Of a stretch of DNA of 64,000 nucleotides, positions 11,555 through 20,144 are shown in pieces. Position 1 is the stretch's first letter, and each line of letters opens with the position of its first letter. The notes beneath the pieces are model-generated. The model did not search any database, was not told the origin of the DNA, and saw only the letters and a list, made by a program, of their open reading frames with translations. The DNA is from Taudactylus pleione (Eukaryota; Chordata; Amphibia; Anura; Myobatrachidae). The stretch spans positions 124,001-188,000 of the forward strand of contig JAUIMM010001245.1 in assembly GCA_031769625.1 (NCBI GenBank), written 5' to 3'. The position numbers and the translations under genes are program-made.

Positions 11555-12290
11555 CAGGGCCGGCTTGAGCCATGTTCGACCAGTGCGGGCGAACAGGGGT
11601 GCCAACCCAATGAAAGTGCACCCCTCACAACCGATTTCAGCAGGACAGTCCTGTTTTTCAGGCACTGCCCAGCTGTTTTACCCTCGAGGCAAAGTGTCCC
11701 GTGGATGGTCGGGAAGTTGGGCCCCGCAGAAGAGGAATGGATGCCGCACCATTCAGTGCAGGAAGAGGGCTGGGGGCAAATAATGTTGTGACCGGATGGC
11801 TTCCAGCCCGGACTCCCGATCACAGATTGGGGTTTTGATCCCCAGTGGAACTTGGGGTATCAGAGATTGCCGCTTACCGTCAGTGATCGCCTGTCACTGA
11901 CTCCGCCCACTGCGCCATGGGCGTAACTATGCTGCCACCACCAAATTCTACCATCAGCGTTTGGAACCGCTTTTTAGGTACACTCAGGCTCCTACCGCCG
12001 GCGCCTGGAACCGCTCTGCTGCGTATGCGTCGACTAACTGGGGACACACCTCCTGTTTGGTGTCGGCTGTTCCCACCTGATCCCTCGCAATGAAGCAGGC
12101 TCTGCACGGTAGCGGCAGAGGGCTTGAACTTCGGAGACGCTCGGCTCAACCCGGAACAGTAGGAGAACGGAATAGTGTTTGGCGCAATTCTGTTGGTCGC
12201 AGGATTCAGATACAATCGAATAGGCAAAGGAGTCTATTGCTCAAAGTCTTAAAAAAGACCCTCCCTTTGGATTGAAGGGGAATAATCAGC
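11555..12290. mobile_element. Possible degraded transposon, hAT-like left end
   Basis: Starts with CAGGGCCGGCTTGAGCC, which resembles the CAGGG-type ends of hAT non-autonomous elements such as the one at 20036. No matching inverted end was found downstream, so it is truncated or the likeness is accidental. The rest is GC-rich sequence with short open frames on both strands and no recognisable protein. Confidence 0.25.
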
Positions 12291-13395
12291 ATACAAAAGA
12301 TGTTACAGCAATTCTTCTCCACACAGGATTTACAAGGATGTACAAATTTTACCAGGCACGAAGCCTTCTTTTATGCTACTCCAATACACATTACTACAGG
12401 GGTAAGTTCGCCCCGGGTTCCTCTTAGCCAATCAGGCTGTCTCACAAAACATAAATAAATACGTCTTACATTTCACAGAAATTATATCAATTTCCTCGAT
12501 ACCACCCAAAATACATTTGGTTTCCTAAGCACAAACTGAGTTAGCATATACTGTTTCTGACAAGGTAAATATAATGCAAATTCCTATTGCATTCGTCTTT
12601 TCACATGTCTAGGAATAAACAAGTTCTGGCTTTCTGAGTCTTATCACCTTCTAAGTTCTTACACAACATAGAAGCTTCCTAAATCCCTGCTTTCCCCAAA
12701 CTTGCAGGGGTATTGTCCATAGAGACACACAGGAGCCTTCCTAGCCCGCATTTCAATGACAGTGCTGTAAACGAAGGTTTGGTCACTACATCAGGATAAT
12801 TATCATATCACTAGGAGGTGACAATGTCTCATAACCATTTAACTTAAATGTTACAGCCGTCTAAAACAAAACTTATACATTCCTTATAAGTGCATAGGCT
12901 ATAGATTCAAAAAGTACATTTCCACAACTGCGTACAGCACATTGAATGACATGTTCAAACACATTACGTATACATTCGCAGTACGTGGCTCACTGCGCCT
13001 AAAGGTCCTTTTAAAAATGGTGCCGCGGCATGAGGGTTAATCTCTTCTGCGCCGTGGCAGCCATTTTAATCACGTGTGGTCGGCCTCCGGCCACAAATGT
13101 CATTTAGGGGGCATGGCCTATGGTAATTAGGCCATACACCCATTTTCGGTCGCTGAGGAGTGACAAGGTACCGTCCTGCACAGGGCCCTGATTAGAATAT
13201 GGAGTCTCAAACTAGTGCTTTAGGGCTCTTGAATTATCCAGTCATCAATAGCCGACGGTAAGTGACTGAACAACCGACACCTTTTCAGCCTCCCTACTAG
13301 GTGACCCTTGTCAGGCGGTTATGTGTCTGTAGCTGAGAAATACAGAAACTCAACTGAATGAAACATTTTAATATCTACCTATTCCTGTCTATCTC
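12291..13395. other. AT-rich low-copy sequence, nothing assigned
   Basis: About 1.1 kb without tandem repeats or convincing open frames. TGTTACAG at 12301 could be an LTR-type edge, but no partner end was found. Around 13080-13100 there is a short palindromic GGCCTCCGGCC. No gene seen. Confidence 0.6.
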
Positions 13396-13742
13396 TTAAG
13401 GTGCATACACACACAACGATTGTTTTAACGATTATCGTTAAACGATATCGTTTAACGATAATCGTTTGAAAAAATCGTTCACTTTCTGAGTCAAACGATG
13501 AATGATTACCGTTCATGCGCGTTCACGTTTGTAGTTTGTAATTTGTAGTTCAGTCAGACTTGTCAACTGAACGATTTTCAGTAAGTTAATATGCAAAAAT
13601 CGTTTGTAGTTCTAAAAAATCGTTTATTACATTTAGTAAATGAACAACTTTAGTAAACGATTTTAGTTAATTTTTTCAAGGGAAAAAAATCGTTTACTAA
13701 AATCGTTCATTAACTAAATCGTTGTGTGTGTATGCAGCTTTA
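13396..13742. mobile_element. 341-bp MITE with TTA target-site duplication (Harbinger-like)
   Basis: The element proper is 13399-13739. Left end AGGTGCATACACACACAACG and the inverted right end AGCTGCATACACACACAACG differ at one base over about 22 bp. A 3-bp TTA lies directly outside each end (13396-13398 and 13740-13742). A 3-bp TTA or TAA duplication is typical of the PIF/Harbinger superfamily; the TIR itself is not one I can name. The interior is AT-rich and full of AACGAT/ATCGTT words and holds no open frame, so it would have depended on a transposase supplied elsewhere. A TTAA-type (Kolobok or piggyBac) origin is less likely because the right flank lacks TTAA. Confidence 0.75.
13427..13466. 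repeat. Perfect 40-bp palindrome inside the MITE
   Basis: Each half is 20 bp, starting AACGATTATCGTTAAACGAT, and the second half is its exact reverse complement with no spacer; the centre lies between 13446 and 13447. It can form a cruciform in DNA or a hairpin in RNA. Confidence 0.95.
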
Positions 13743-14257
13743 TACAGGGTTTAATTTTGGATATGAAATGTTACTAGGGAGCTGAATCAAAGGCGGCCTC
13801 TTCTGTGTGTTTTTTGCGGTCACCTGTCTCTTTAGCTGCCTCCCAGTCCCCGCCCAGGAACTCCCAGCATTTTCCAAGACATTTCTGATACCACACGTCT
13901 TAATTGCAACCGCGCCTCTGTTTGTACACACTGTGCAACGCATGCGCCGGACGAGTTTAGAGATTTTCACGCACGTGCACTAGCAAAACTAATCGCTCTA
14001 CTCTGTGAAAATCAGCATTGCGTGCTGCTCTCATTCAGGCCCGAGGTCTCTATAAAAAAAAAAAAAAAAACTACATATAGGGGCCAATTTATTTATGAAT
14101 ATTAGAGGTAAATCGCAAAATGAAACACGGGACCAATTTGCCGCATTTTGCAATAATATAACTAAACAATTACCATGCAGATGTATCAAATAGAGGACAG
14201 GGCTTCCAAAATCCTCCTCAGGGTCCTGATGGCCACTGCAATAGTCTTTTGGTATTT
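13743..14257. other. Low-copy sequence, nothing assigned
   Basis: Contains a 17-base A run near 14046 and a CATTCAGGCCC near 14034 that weakly resembles a Harbinger-like MITE end. Open frames on the minus strand have no recognisable content. Confidence 0.55.
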
Positions 14258-14692
14258 GGTCGATAAATCTACAGTAAAAAAGTCGACATTGTCCAGGTAG
14301 ATGCCAGATGTTAGACAGACAAAAGGTCGGCAGGGACAAAAGGTTGACACACTAAAGGTAGGGATGTAAGAACGTCTAAAGGTACAAAAGGTTGACACGA
14401 AAATGGTTGACACATGTATTTTTTTGGGGTTAGGCACTTACCGGAGGGTTAGGGTTAGGCACCAAGGGGAGGGTTAGGGTTAGGGTGAAGATTAGGGTTA
14501 GAAAACAAACAAAAATGTGTTGACCATTTTTGTGCCGACATTTTGACCCTATCGACCATTTGTACTGGTTGACCTTCTTACATGTTGACCTTTAGTGTCT
14601 CAGCCTTCTGTCCGTGTCAACCAATTGTCGATCTAACATCTGGTGTCTATCTATCTAGACATTGTCTACCTTTTGACTGTAGACCTTTCAAT
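14258..14692. mobile_element. Fold-back (long inverted repeat) element
   Basis: The left part (CTACAGTAAAAAAGTCGACA from about 14269, then GCCAGATGTTAGAC) matches, imperfectly, the reverse complement of the right part (ACATCTGGTGTC at about 14636 and CTACCTTTTGACTGTAGAC to 14684). The arms are rich in GGTTGACA/TGTCAACC words and extend over most of the element around a G-rich core. No open frame of interest. This is a MITE or fold-back transposon; the superfamily is not determined because I found no clear target duplication. Boundaries are accurate to roughly 10 bp. Confidence 0.65.
14444..14501 (+). repeat. Interstitial telomere-like TTAGGG repeats
   Basis: Three short runs (GAGGGTTAGGGTTAGG, GAGGGTTAGGGTTAGGGT and ATTAGGGTTAG) lie in the centre of the fold-back element. 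The sequence is the vertebrate telomere hexamer. It is too short and interrupted to be a fused telomere and is best read as part of the transposon core. Confidence 0.85.
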
Positions 14693-15389
14693 CCACACTC
14701 CTGATTTATGCATAGGTGTGTCTATAATAGGCGGTGGGTCCAGGAGGGACCCACTTTGCACAGCCTACACCCAGAGCATATTTAAGTGGTGCTGTGCACC
14801 CTTACTCCTAGCAGCAGCCCCCCTTCCCCACTATCCTTCTGCCTTTGGCAAGTAGCGGGTCCCCCCTCCTATGGGCAGGTCAGACCTCATTTATAAATTG
14901 CTAAGTTTCCTGTACGCAGTGAACACTCAGGCTACGTATGGGATCGCAGCGGCTAATTTATGCACGCCCCTGTAACGGCGTTAAAACGCACTGGCACGCC
15001 TGTGTTCAGCCGACCTCTCCCCGTAACCACCCACAAACGGCACTTCTTCCTGTCACTCACTTTACAATGAATCTGTGTGATCTCTGTAATCACTTTCCTG
15101 TTCGCGGTGAGCCACTTGCGCACGTGCACTGCGAGGCATACGCATGCGCAGAAAGCAAACATCGTCCATCTGCGTACGTATTTGCATCTGCGTTCCTGGC
15201 TGAATCAGGCCCCAAGTATCCAACTCGCTGCAAGTTACACCCGTGGATACTATAGCAATGCTCAGATGGCAAGAAAGCTTCTTCATAAAGCATGTGACCG
15301 CGAGCCCGAGCACGGACACTTTCACCGCTAATTATTAGTGGCGGAAGTTTAAACTTATAGGCAGTGTAAGTGCTCATGCCGAACACTAA
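14693..15389. mobile_element. Low-copy sequence with a probable Harbinger-like MITE remnant
   Basis: From about 14930 the DNA becomes GC-rich, with CGCATGCGCA and CGCACGTGCA words, and reaches GGCTGAATCAGGCCCC at 15199-15214. That end closely matches the right end of the intact MITE at 15390-15989 (CTCTGAATCAGGCCC). No matching left end is visible, so it looks 5'-truncated or diverged. The overlapping short open frames on both strands have no recognisable product. Confidence 0.4.
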
Positions 15390-15992
15390 GGGTCTGATTC
15401 AGAGCCGCTCGTTAGCGGCCGCTCGTTCGTTCCGAGCGATGTTTGCCCAACTGCGCATGCGTACGGATCGTAGTACGCATGCGCGAACCAGTCAGTGCGG
15501 CCAAAAATCGTTTGTTCGCTAAATAGCGAGTGCCTGCTATTTTGAGTGACAGGAGGAGGCGTATGTGGGTGGTAACAGGGGAAGGTGCTTGAAAACGGGG
15601 AGTGGAGATCCGAACGCAGGCGTGCTTAAAGGTCAAAACGGGCGTTTTATGGGTGTGCATAATTAATACAGCAGCGTCATTGACCACGTCACTGGGTTAT
15701 TTTATAGTCAGAGACTGCTCGCAAGATTGCGGTAGGAAAAACCAGCCACAAGAACAGCGAGCAGTTCATACGCTGGTCGATGTACTCGATTAATCTAATA
15801 AATAGCGGACATGACGTAGGATGTGAGCGGCCAGGGGGTGTAGTTTAAAAAAAAACGACCGCAAGTTTTGTTCGCTCGTTCAGACCTAGAGGCGTCAACA
15901 GACCGCAAAGAGCGAACGGTTCATTTGAATAGCCACCCCTTTTTTCAGAACGAACGACCGCAAATAGCGTCCGGCTCTGAATCAGGCCCTAA
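15387..15992. mobile_element. 600-bp Harbinger-like MITE with TAA target-site duplication
   Basis: The element proper is 15390-15989. Left end GGGTCTGATTCAGAGCCG and inverted right end GGGCCTGATTCAGAGCCG differ at one base, and further inward both carry CGTTCGTTC. TAA lies immediately outside on both sides (15387-15389, 15990-15992). GGG-starting TIRs with a 3-bp TWA duplication are characteristic of PIF/Harbinger non-autonomous elements. The interior has no transposase; a short open frame at 15602-15793 has no recognisable domain. CpG content is high for a vertebrate repeat, which suggests relative youth. Remnants of apparent relatives end at about 15213 and 23583. Confidence 0.85.
15453..15484. 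repeat. Inverted repeat with 12-bp arms
   Basis: GCGCATGCGTAC at 15453-15464 pairs perfectly with GTACGCATGCGC at 15473-15484 across an 8-bp loop, inside the Harbinger-like MITE. Confidence 0.9.
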
Positions 15993-16294
15993 GGCTGGAC
16001 AGCAATGAAGTGATAGCGTAGGCGCCACTGCTGGTAGGGTAATTGTCTTCGGTCAAAGATTAACCCTAGTGTGTATATGTGTGTCTGTGTGTGGTAGGCA
16101 GAGGCGTAACTAGGGTCTTTGGAGCCCAGGGCAAGTTGAAGAACGGCACACACACACAGCAAAATGTATATGCGCGCCGAAGGAATGCAGCAGAAAATGG
16201 CTGTGGTTACATCCCAAAGGGGCGTGGTCACTGAAACGGGAGCCTGCAAACATGACACGCCACCCATTCCTCGTCACTCATTGCTCTGGGAACA

Positions 16295-16313
16295 TTCCTT
16301 TCCTTTCCTTTCC
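16295..16313. repeat. Short TTTCC microsatellite
   Basis: About four copies of TTTCC in tandem. Confidence 0.9.
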
Positions 16314-16509
16314 ATATGCACCTTACCTATACGGTGGTTTCTCACAATGTGGAACCTCTGAAGAAATGTATCCTCCATGGGAAGACGGCATCTTCAGTCG
16401 GTATTCACTATTCATATAGATCACATCGTCCGGAAGGTGCCTGTTTGTGTAGGAATCATTATACAACAGCGTTTCAATTAGACTCGTGGCCCACTATGTA
16501 ACTTCCTTC

Positions 16510-17160
16510 CCCCTGTGTCCCTCAGCACACATCTCCCCCTGTGTCGTCTCTCAGCAGACCATCGCCTCCCCCGTTGCGTCGTCTCTCAGCCACACCATCA
16601 CCTCCCTACTGCGTCATCCCTCCGCACACCATCGCCTCTCCCCCTGCATCTCTCAGTACACCATCACCTCCCCACTGCGTCATCCCTCAGCACACCATCA
16701 CCTCCCCATCGTATCATCTCAGCACACCATCGCCTCCCCCACCTGCATCATCTCAGCACACCATCACCTCCCTACTGTGTTGTCTCTCAGCCACACCATC
16801 ACCTCCCCACTGTGTCGTCTCTCAGCACACCATCGCCTCCCCACCATGTCATCTCTCAGCCACACCATCACCTCCCCACTGTGTCATCTCTCAGCCACAC
16901 CATCACCTCCCCACCATGTCATCTCTCAGCCACACCATCACCTCCCCATCGTGTCATCTCTCAGCCACACCATCACCTCCCCACTGTGTCATCTCTCAGC
17001 CACACCATCACCTCCCCACCATGTCGTCTCTCAGCCACACCATCACCTCCTCACTGTGTCATCTCTCAGCCACACCATCACCTCCCCACCGTGTTGTCTC
17101 TCAGCCACACCATCACCTCCCCATCGTGTTGTCTCTCAGCCACACCGTCACCTCCCCACC
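16510..17160. repeat. 35-bp minisatellite, about 18 copies
   Basis: Units read CTCTCAGCCACACCATCACC then TCCCCACTGTGTCAT with minor changes (34-35 bp; early copies are CTCTCAGCACACCATCGCC). All three plus frames stay open through the array because stop codons are absent from the unit, giving His/Ser/Pro-rich translations in every frame. Equal openness of all three frames argues against a real protein. Confidence 0.93.
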
Positions 17161-17163
17161 GCA

Positions 17164-17678
17164 ACAGATACACACACACACTGACACAGATACACACACT
17201 GACAGACACACACACATTGACACATATATGCACACACACTGACACATATACAGACACACTAACATAGATACACACACTGGCACAGATACACACACACACT
17301 GACACATATACACAGCACACACTGACACAGATAAGCACACACCGACACAGATACACACACACACCGACACAGATACACACACACACTGACACATATACAC
17401 CCACACTGACAGACACACACACTAACACAGATACACACACACACTGACACACATACAGACACACACACACTGACACAGATACGCACATACACAGACACAT
17501 ATACAGACACTGACACACACACACACTGACAGATACACTGACACAGATACACATGCGCACTGACACACATACAGACACACACACTGACACATATACACAC
17601 ACAATGACACAGATACATACACACTGACACAGATACTCACACACTGACATATATACAGACACACTGACACATATACAG
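17164..17678. repeat. CA-rich minisatellite (first block)
   Basis: Irregular tandem of ACACACTGACACAGATAC and ACACACTGACACATATAC units, roughly 18-24 bp, with variable CA runs. The minus strand gives Cys/Val/Ser-rich open frames that simply translate the TG repeats. The same repeat flanks the inserted LTR and hAT elements further right. Confidence 0.95.
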
Positions 17679-18735
17679 CCCCCTATGCAGTGCCCCCAGT
17701 AGTAGCCCCCCATGCAGTGCCCTCAGAAGTGGTCCCTCTTATGCAGTGCCCCAGTGGTCCCCCCTATGCAGTGCCCCCAGTAGTGGTCCCCCCTATGCAG
17801 TGCTCCCAGTAGTAGTCCCCCTATGCAGTGCCCCCAGTAGTAGCCCCCTATGCAGTGCCCCCAGTAGTAGCCCCCTATGCAGTGCCCAAAGTAGTAATCC
17901 CCCTATGCAGTGCCCCCAGTGGTAATCCCCCTATGCAGTTCCCCCAGTAGTAATCCCCCTATGCAGTGCCCCCAGTTGTAATCCCCCTTATGCAGTGCCA
18001 CCAGTAGTAGTCCCCCCTATGCATTGCCTCCAGTAGCAGTCCCCCCATGCTCTGCCCCCAGTAGTAGTCCCCCCTATACAGTGCCCCCAGTAGTAGTCCC
18101 CCCATGCTCTGCCCCCAGTAGTAGTCCCCCCTATGCATTTCCCCCAGTAGTAATCCCCCTATGCAGTGCCCCCAGTAGTAGCCCCCCTATGCAGTGGCCC
18201 CAGTAATAGTCCCCCTATACAGTGACCCCAGTAGTGGCCAGCCCCCCCATACAATGCCCCCAGTAGTGACCCCCCCTATACAGTGGCCATAGTAGCCCCC
18301 CCACCCTATAAAGTTCCCCAGTTGTAGTCCCCCCTATGCAGTGTCCCCAGTAGTAATCTCCCCAATACAGTGCCCCCAGTAGTAGTCCCCAGTAGTAGTA
18401 GCCCCCCTATGCAGTGCCCCCAGTAGTAATCCCCCAATACAGTGCCCCCAGTAGTAGTCCCCAGTAGTAGTAGCCCCCTATGCAGTGCCCCCAGTAGTAG
18501 CCCCCTATGCAGTTCCCCCAGTTGTAATCCCCCCTTTACAGTGCCCCCAGTAGTAGCCCCCTATGCAGTGCCCCCAGTAGTAGTCCCCCCTATACAGTGA
18601 CCCCAGTAGTGGCCAGCCCCCCCATACAATGCCCCAGTAGCGCCCCCCATCCTATAAAGTGCCCACAGTAGCTCATATGCTGTGCCAATGCCCCTATAGT
18701 AGCACCCCCTCCCCTTATGCTGTGCAAGTGCTCCC
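17679..18735. repeat. 29-bp CCCCCAGTAGTAG minisatellite (first block)
   Basis: Units of about 29 bp read CAGTGCCCCCAGTAGTAG then TCCCCCCTATG, with frequent AGT triplet and C-run length changes. It joins the CA-rich array directly with no spacer, and degrades after 18650. The same unit fills the element at 20036-22435. Confidence 0.95.
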
Positions 18736-18761
18736 AACCACAAACAAAAAAAAAAAAAACA

Positions 18762-18770
18762 ACTTACCTG
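18762..18770 (-). promoter_or_regulatory. Perfect 5' splice-site consensus on minus strand (copy 1)
   Basis: ACTTACCTG on plus is CAGGTAAGT on minus, a full match to the U1-complementary donor consensus. It is repeated at the same place in the related element (22051-22059). The sequence match is certain; use as a splice site is inference. Confidence 0.4.
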
Positions 18771-18840
18771 ATCCCCGCTCCTGCCGACAACCGCCGCTGT
18801 CCGGACGCTCCTCCTGGCCCGCTCTCGCTCTGGACCATGG

Positions 18841-18877
18841 GATGAGAGAGACGTCGCGACGTGACATCTCTCCCATC
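18841..18877. repeat. Hairpin conserved between the two hAT-like elements (copy 1)
   Basis: GATGAGAGAGACGTC pairs imperfectly with GACATCTCTCCCATC around a GC-rich centre. The counterpart is at 22100-22137. Confidence 0.75.
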
Positions 18878-19151
18878 ACCCGCTGCAGAGGGAGCCGGAA
18901 GGCAGAGCTCGTGAGTGAACCCATGAGTGAGCTCCAGCTGCTATTACTGTGTGTTGCTATTACAAACACACAGCCGCCGCTGGCAGCTGTGTGTTTGTAA
19001 ACTGTATAAGGCTGACCGCTCTCACTGTGGTCTGCCTACACTTGTGGGGCCCGGGGGACTAGCGGCGGGTGCAGGAGTGGCTATGGGCCCCCGCACCACA
19101 GCGGGCCTCAGTGCAATGCACCGGCTGCACCACCGCTAGTTCTGCCCCTTA

Positions 19152-19394
19152 CTGACACATATACACACACACACTGACAGATACACACACATACTGACAC
19201 ATACATACACACACTGACACATACATACACACACTGACACATATACACACTCAGACACACATGAACACACACACATACACACACTGACACATACACTGAC
19301 AGATACACACACTGACACAGATACACACTGACACATATACACACACACTGACACAGACACACACTGACAGACACACACACTGACACATATACAA
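19152..19394. repeat. CA-rich minisatellite (second block)
   Basis: Same ACACTGACACATATACAC-type units as 17164-17678, cut off at 19394 by the LTR-like insertion and resuming at 19995. Confidence 0.93.
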
Positions 19395-19994
19395 TGTGAC
19401 ACAGGATAGGGGTCCCTCTCTTGGGGTAGATGAACTCCCTCTTTACATACATAGCAGCTGTAGAAACAGGATACAAGTCAGGGGTTCTCGTACAAACCGG
19501 TTGGCGCCAGTCTTTATTGTGCCAAGTGAATATAAACATAGACAAAGGAAACATAAGTCCTAGCTTGGCTGGGCACTAGCTACACAGCAGATTACCTCTC
19601 TATAATAATGGTAGGGCCTCACCATCAACAAAACACGTGCACAGTACTAACAAAGAAAGCAAGAAAGTGTCTCTGAACAGGCTAGTCTGCCTGCTCTCCC
19701 AGGTGTGAGACACTCAGCCACAAACAAACCCAACTTACATTAGCCATTACCAGCTGCAAGCCCTAATGAGCCTGTTACCAGACTGAAAGGCACAAAATCT
19801 GGAGTGGCCTGTGGATGGAGCCCTCCCTCTCCTCACATCCACACCCCCAGGACCCAAACCGCCTTTTCTCTAAGGCCGACATTTCTAGTCTGTTTTTCCC
19901 AAACAGACTTCTCCTGGGGGTTTCAGAACAAATATGACAGGAACCTAGGACATACATAGCAGCCATTCCACGCTTCTCCCGTGCTTCTATCACA
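19395..19994 (-). mobile_element. Candidate 600-bp solo LTR inserted in the minisatellite
   Basis: Non-repetitive 600 bp interrupting the CA-rich array. Read on minus it begins TGTGATAG and ends GTGTCACA, so its edges are TGTGA...TCACA, the TG...CA inverted ends usual for LTRs. AATAAA on minus (TTTATT at 19513-19518) sits 118 nt before the right edge, where a polyadenylation signal would be expected. No internal retroviral or retrotransposon genes are present, so it would be a solo LTR. The flanks TACAA and ACACA do not form a clean duplication, but the host repeat is low-complexity, which blurs this. A diverged unrelated insertion is the alternative. Confidence 0.5.
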
Positions 19995-20035
19995 ACACAC
20001 ACTGACACAGACACACACACTGACACAGATACAGA
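19995..20035. repeat. CA-rich minisatellite (third block)
   Basis: Short remainder of the same array between the LTR-like insertion and the hAT-like element: ACACACTGACACAGACACAC and similar, ending GATACAGA. Confidence 0.9.
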
Positions 20036-20144
20036 CAGGGTCGGATTAAGGTCTGTGGGGGCCCCATGGCAACAAACTTGTGGGGGCCCCTATATACCAC
20101 CGTTTCTCGTCACCCTAGGATTTTTTTTTATTTCTATTCATCTT

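Larger units (their letters stand above)
16099..19151. mobile_element. hAT-like composite element carrying three minisatellites
   Basis: Left end CAGAGGCGTAACTAGGG at 16099 is a classical hAT-type terminus. The right end, read on minus, is AAGGGGCAGAACTAGCG and matches it at about 12 of 17 positions. Between them lie a 35-bp minisatellite, a CA-rich minisatellite, a 29-bp CCCCCAGTAGTAG array and a 0.4-kb unique 3' segment shared with the element at 20036-22435. No transposase frame is visible. The 8-bp flanks (GTGGTAGG and ACTGACAC) do not match, so the two ends may belong to different insertions or to a rearranged one. Confidence 0.45.
18736..19151. mobile_element. Unique 3' segment of the hAT-like element (copy 1)
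   Basis: Contains an A run (about 18746-18759), ACTTACCTG, CCCCGCTCCTG, a hairpin (18841-18877), GGGAGCCGGAAGGC and ACTAGCGGCGGGTGCAG in the same order as 22040-22435. The shared order shows that the two hAT-like elements are relatives that diverged while keeping this tail. No coding content recognised. Confidence 0.75.

Noticed and set aside
12301..13300. LTR retrotransposon edge at TGTTACAG
   Set aside because: No partner terminus, primer-binding site or coding remnant could be identified.
13780..14043. Harbinger-like ends GCTGAATCAAAGG and CATTCAGGCCC as another MITE
   Set aside because: Matches are short and in orientations that do not form a proper inverted pair with a TAA or TTA duplication.
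14444..14501. Ancient chromosome-end fusion
   Set aside because: Only a few interrupted hexamers, neatly centred in a fold-back element; a fusion would leave longer, head-to-head arrays.
16486..17267. Three overlapping plus-strand frames of 232-250 residues
   Set aside because: All three frames are open at once over the 35-bp minisatellite, which a real gene would not show.
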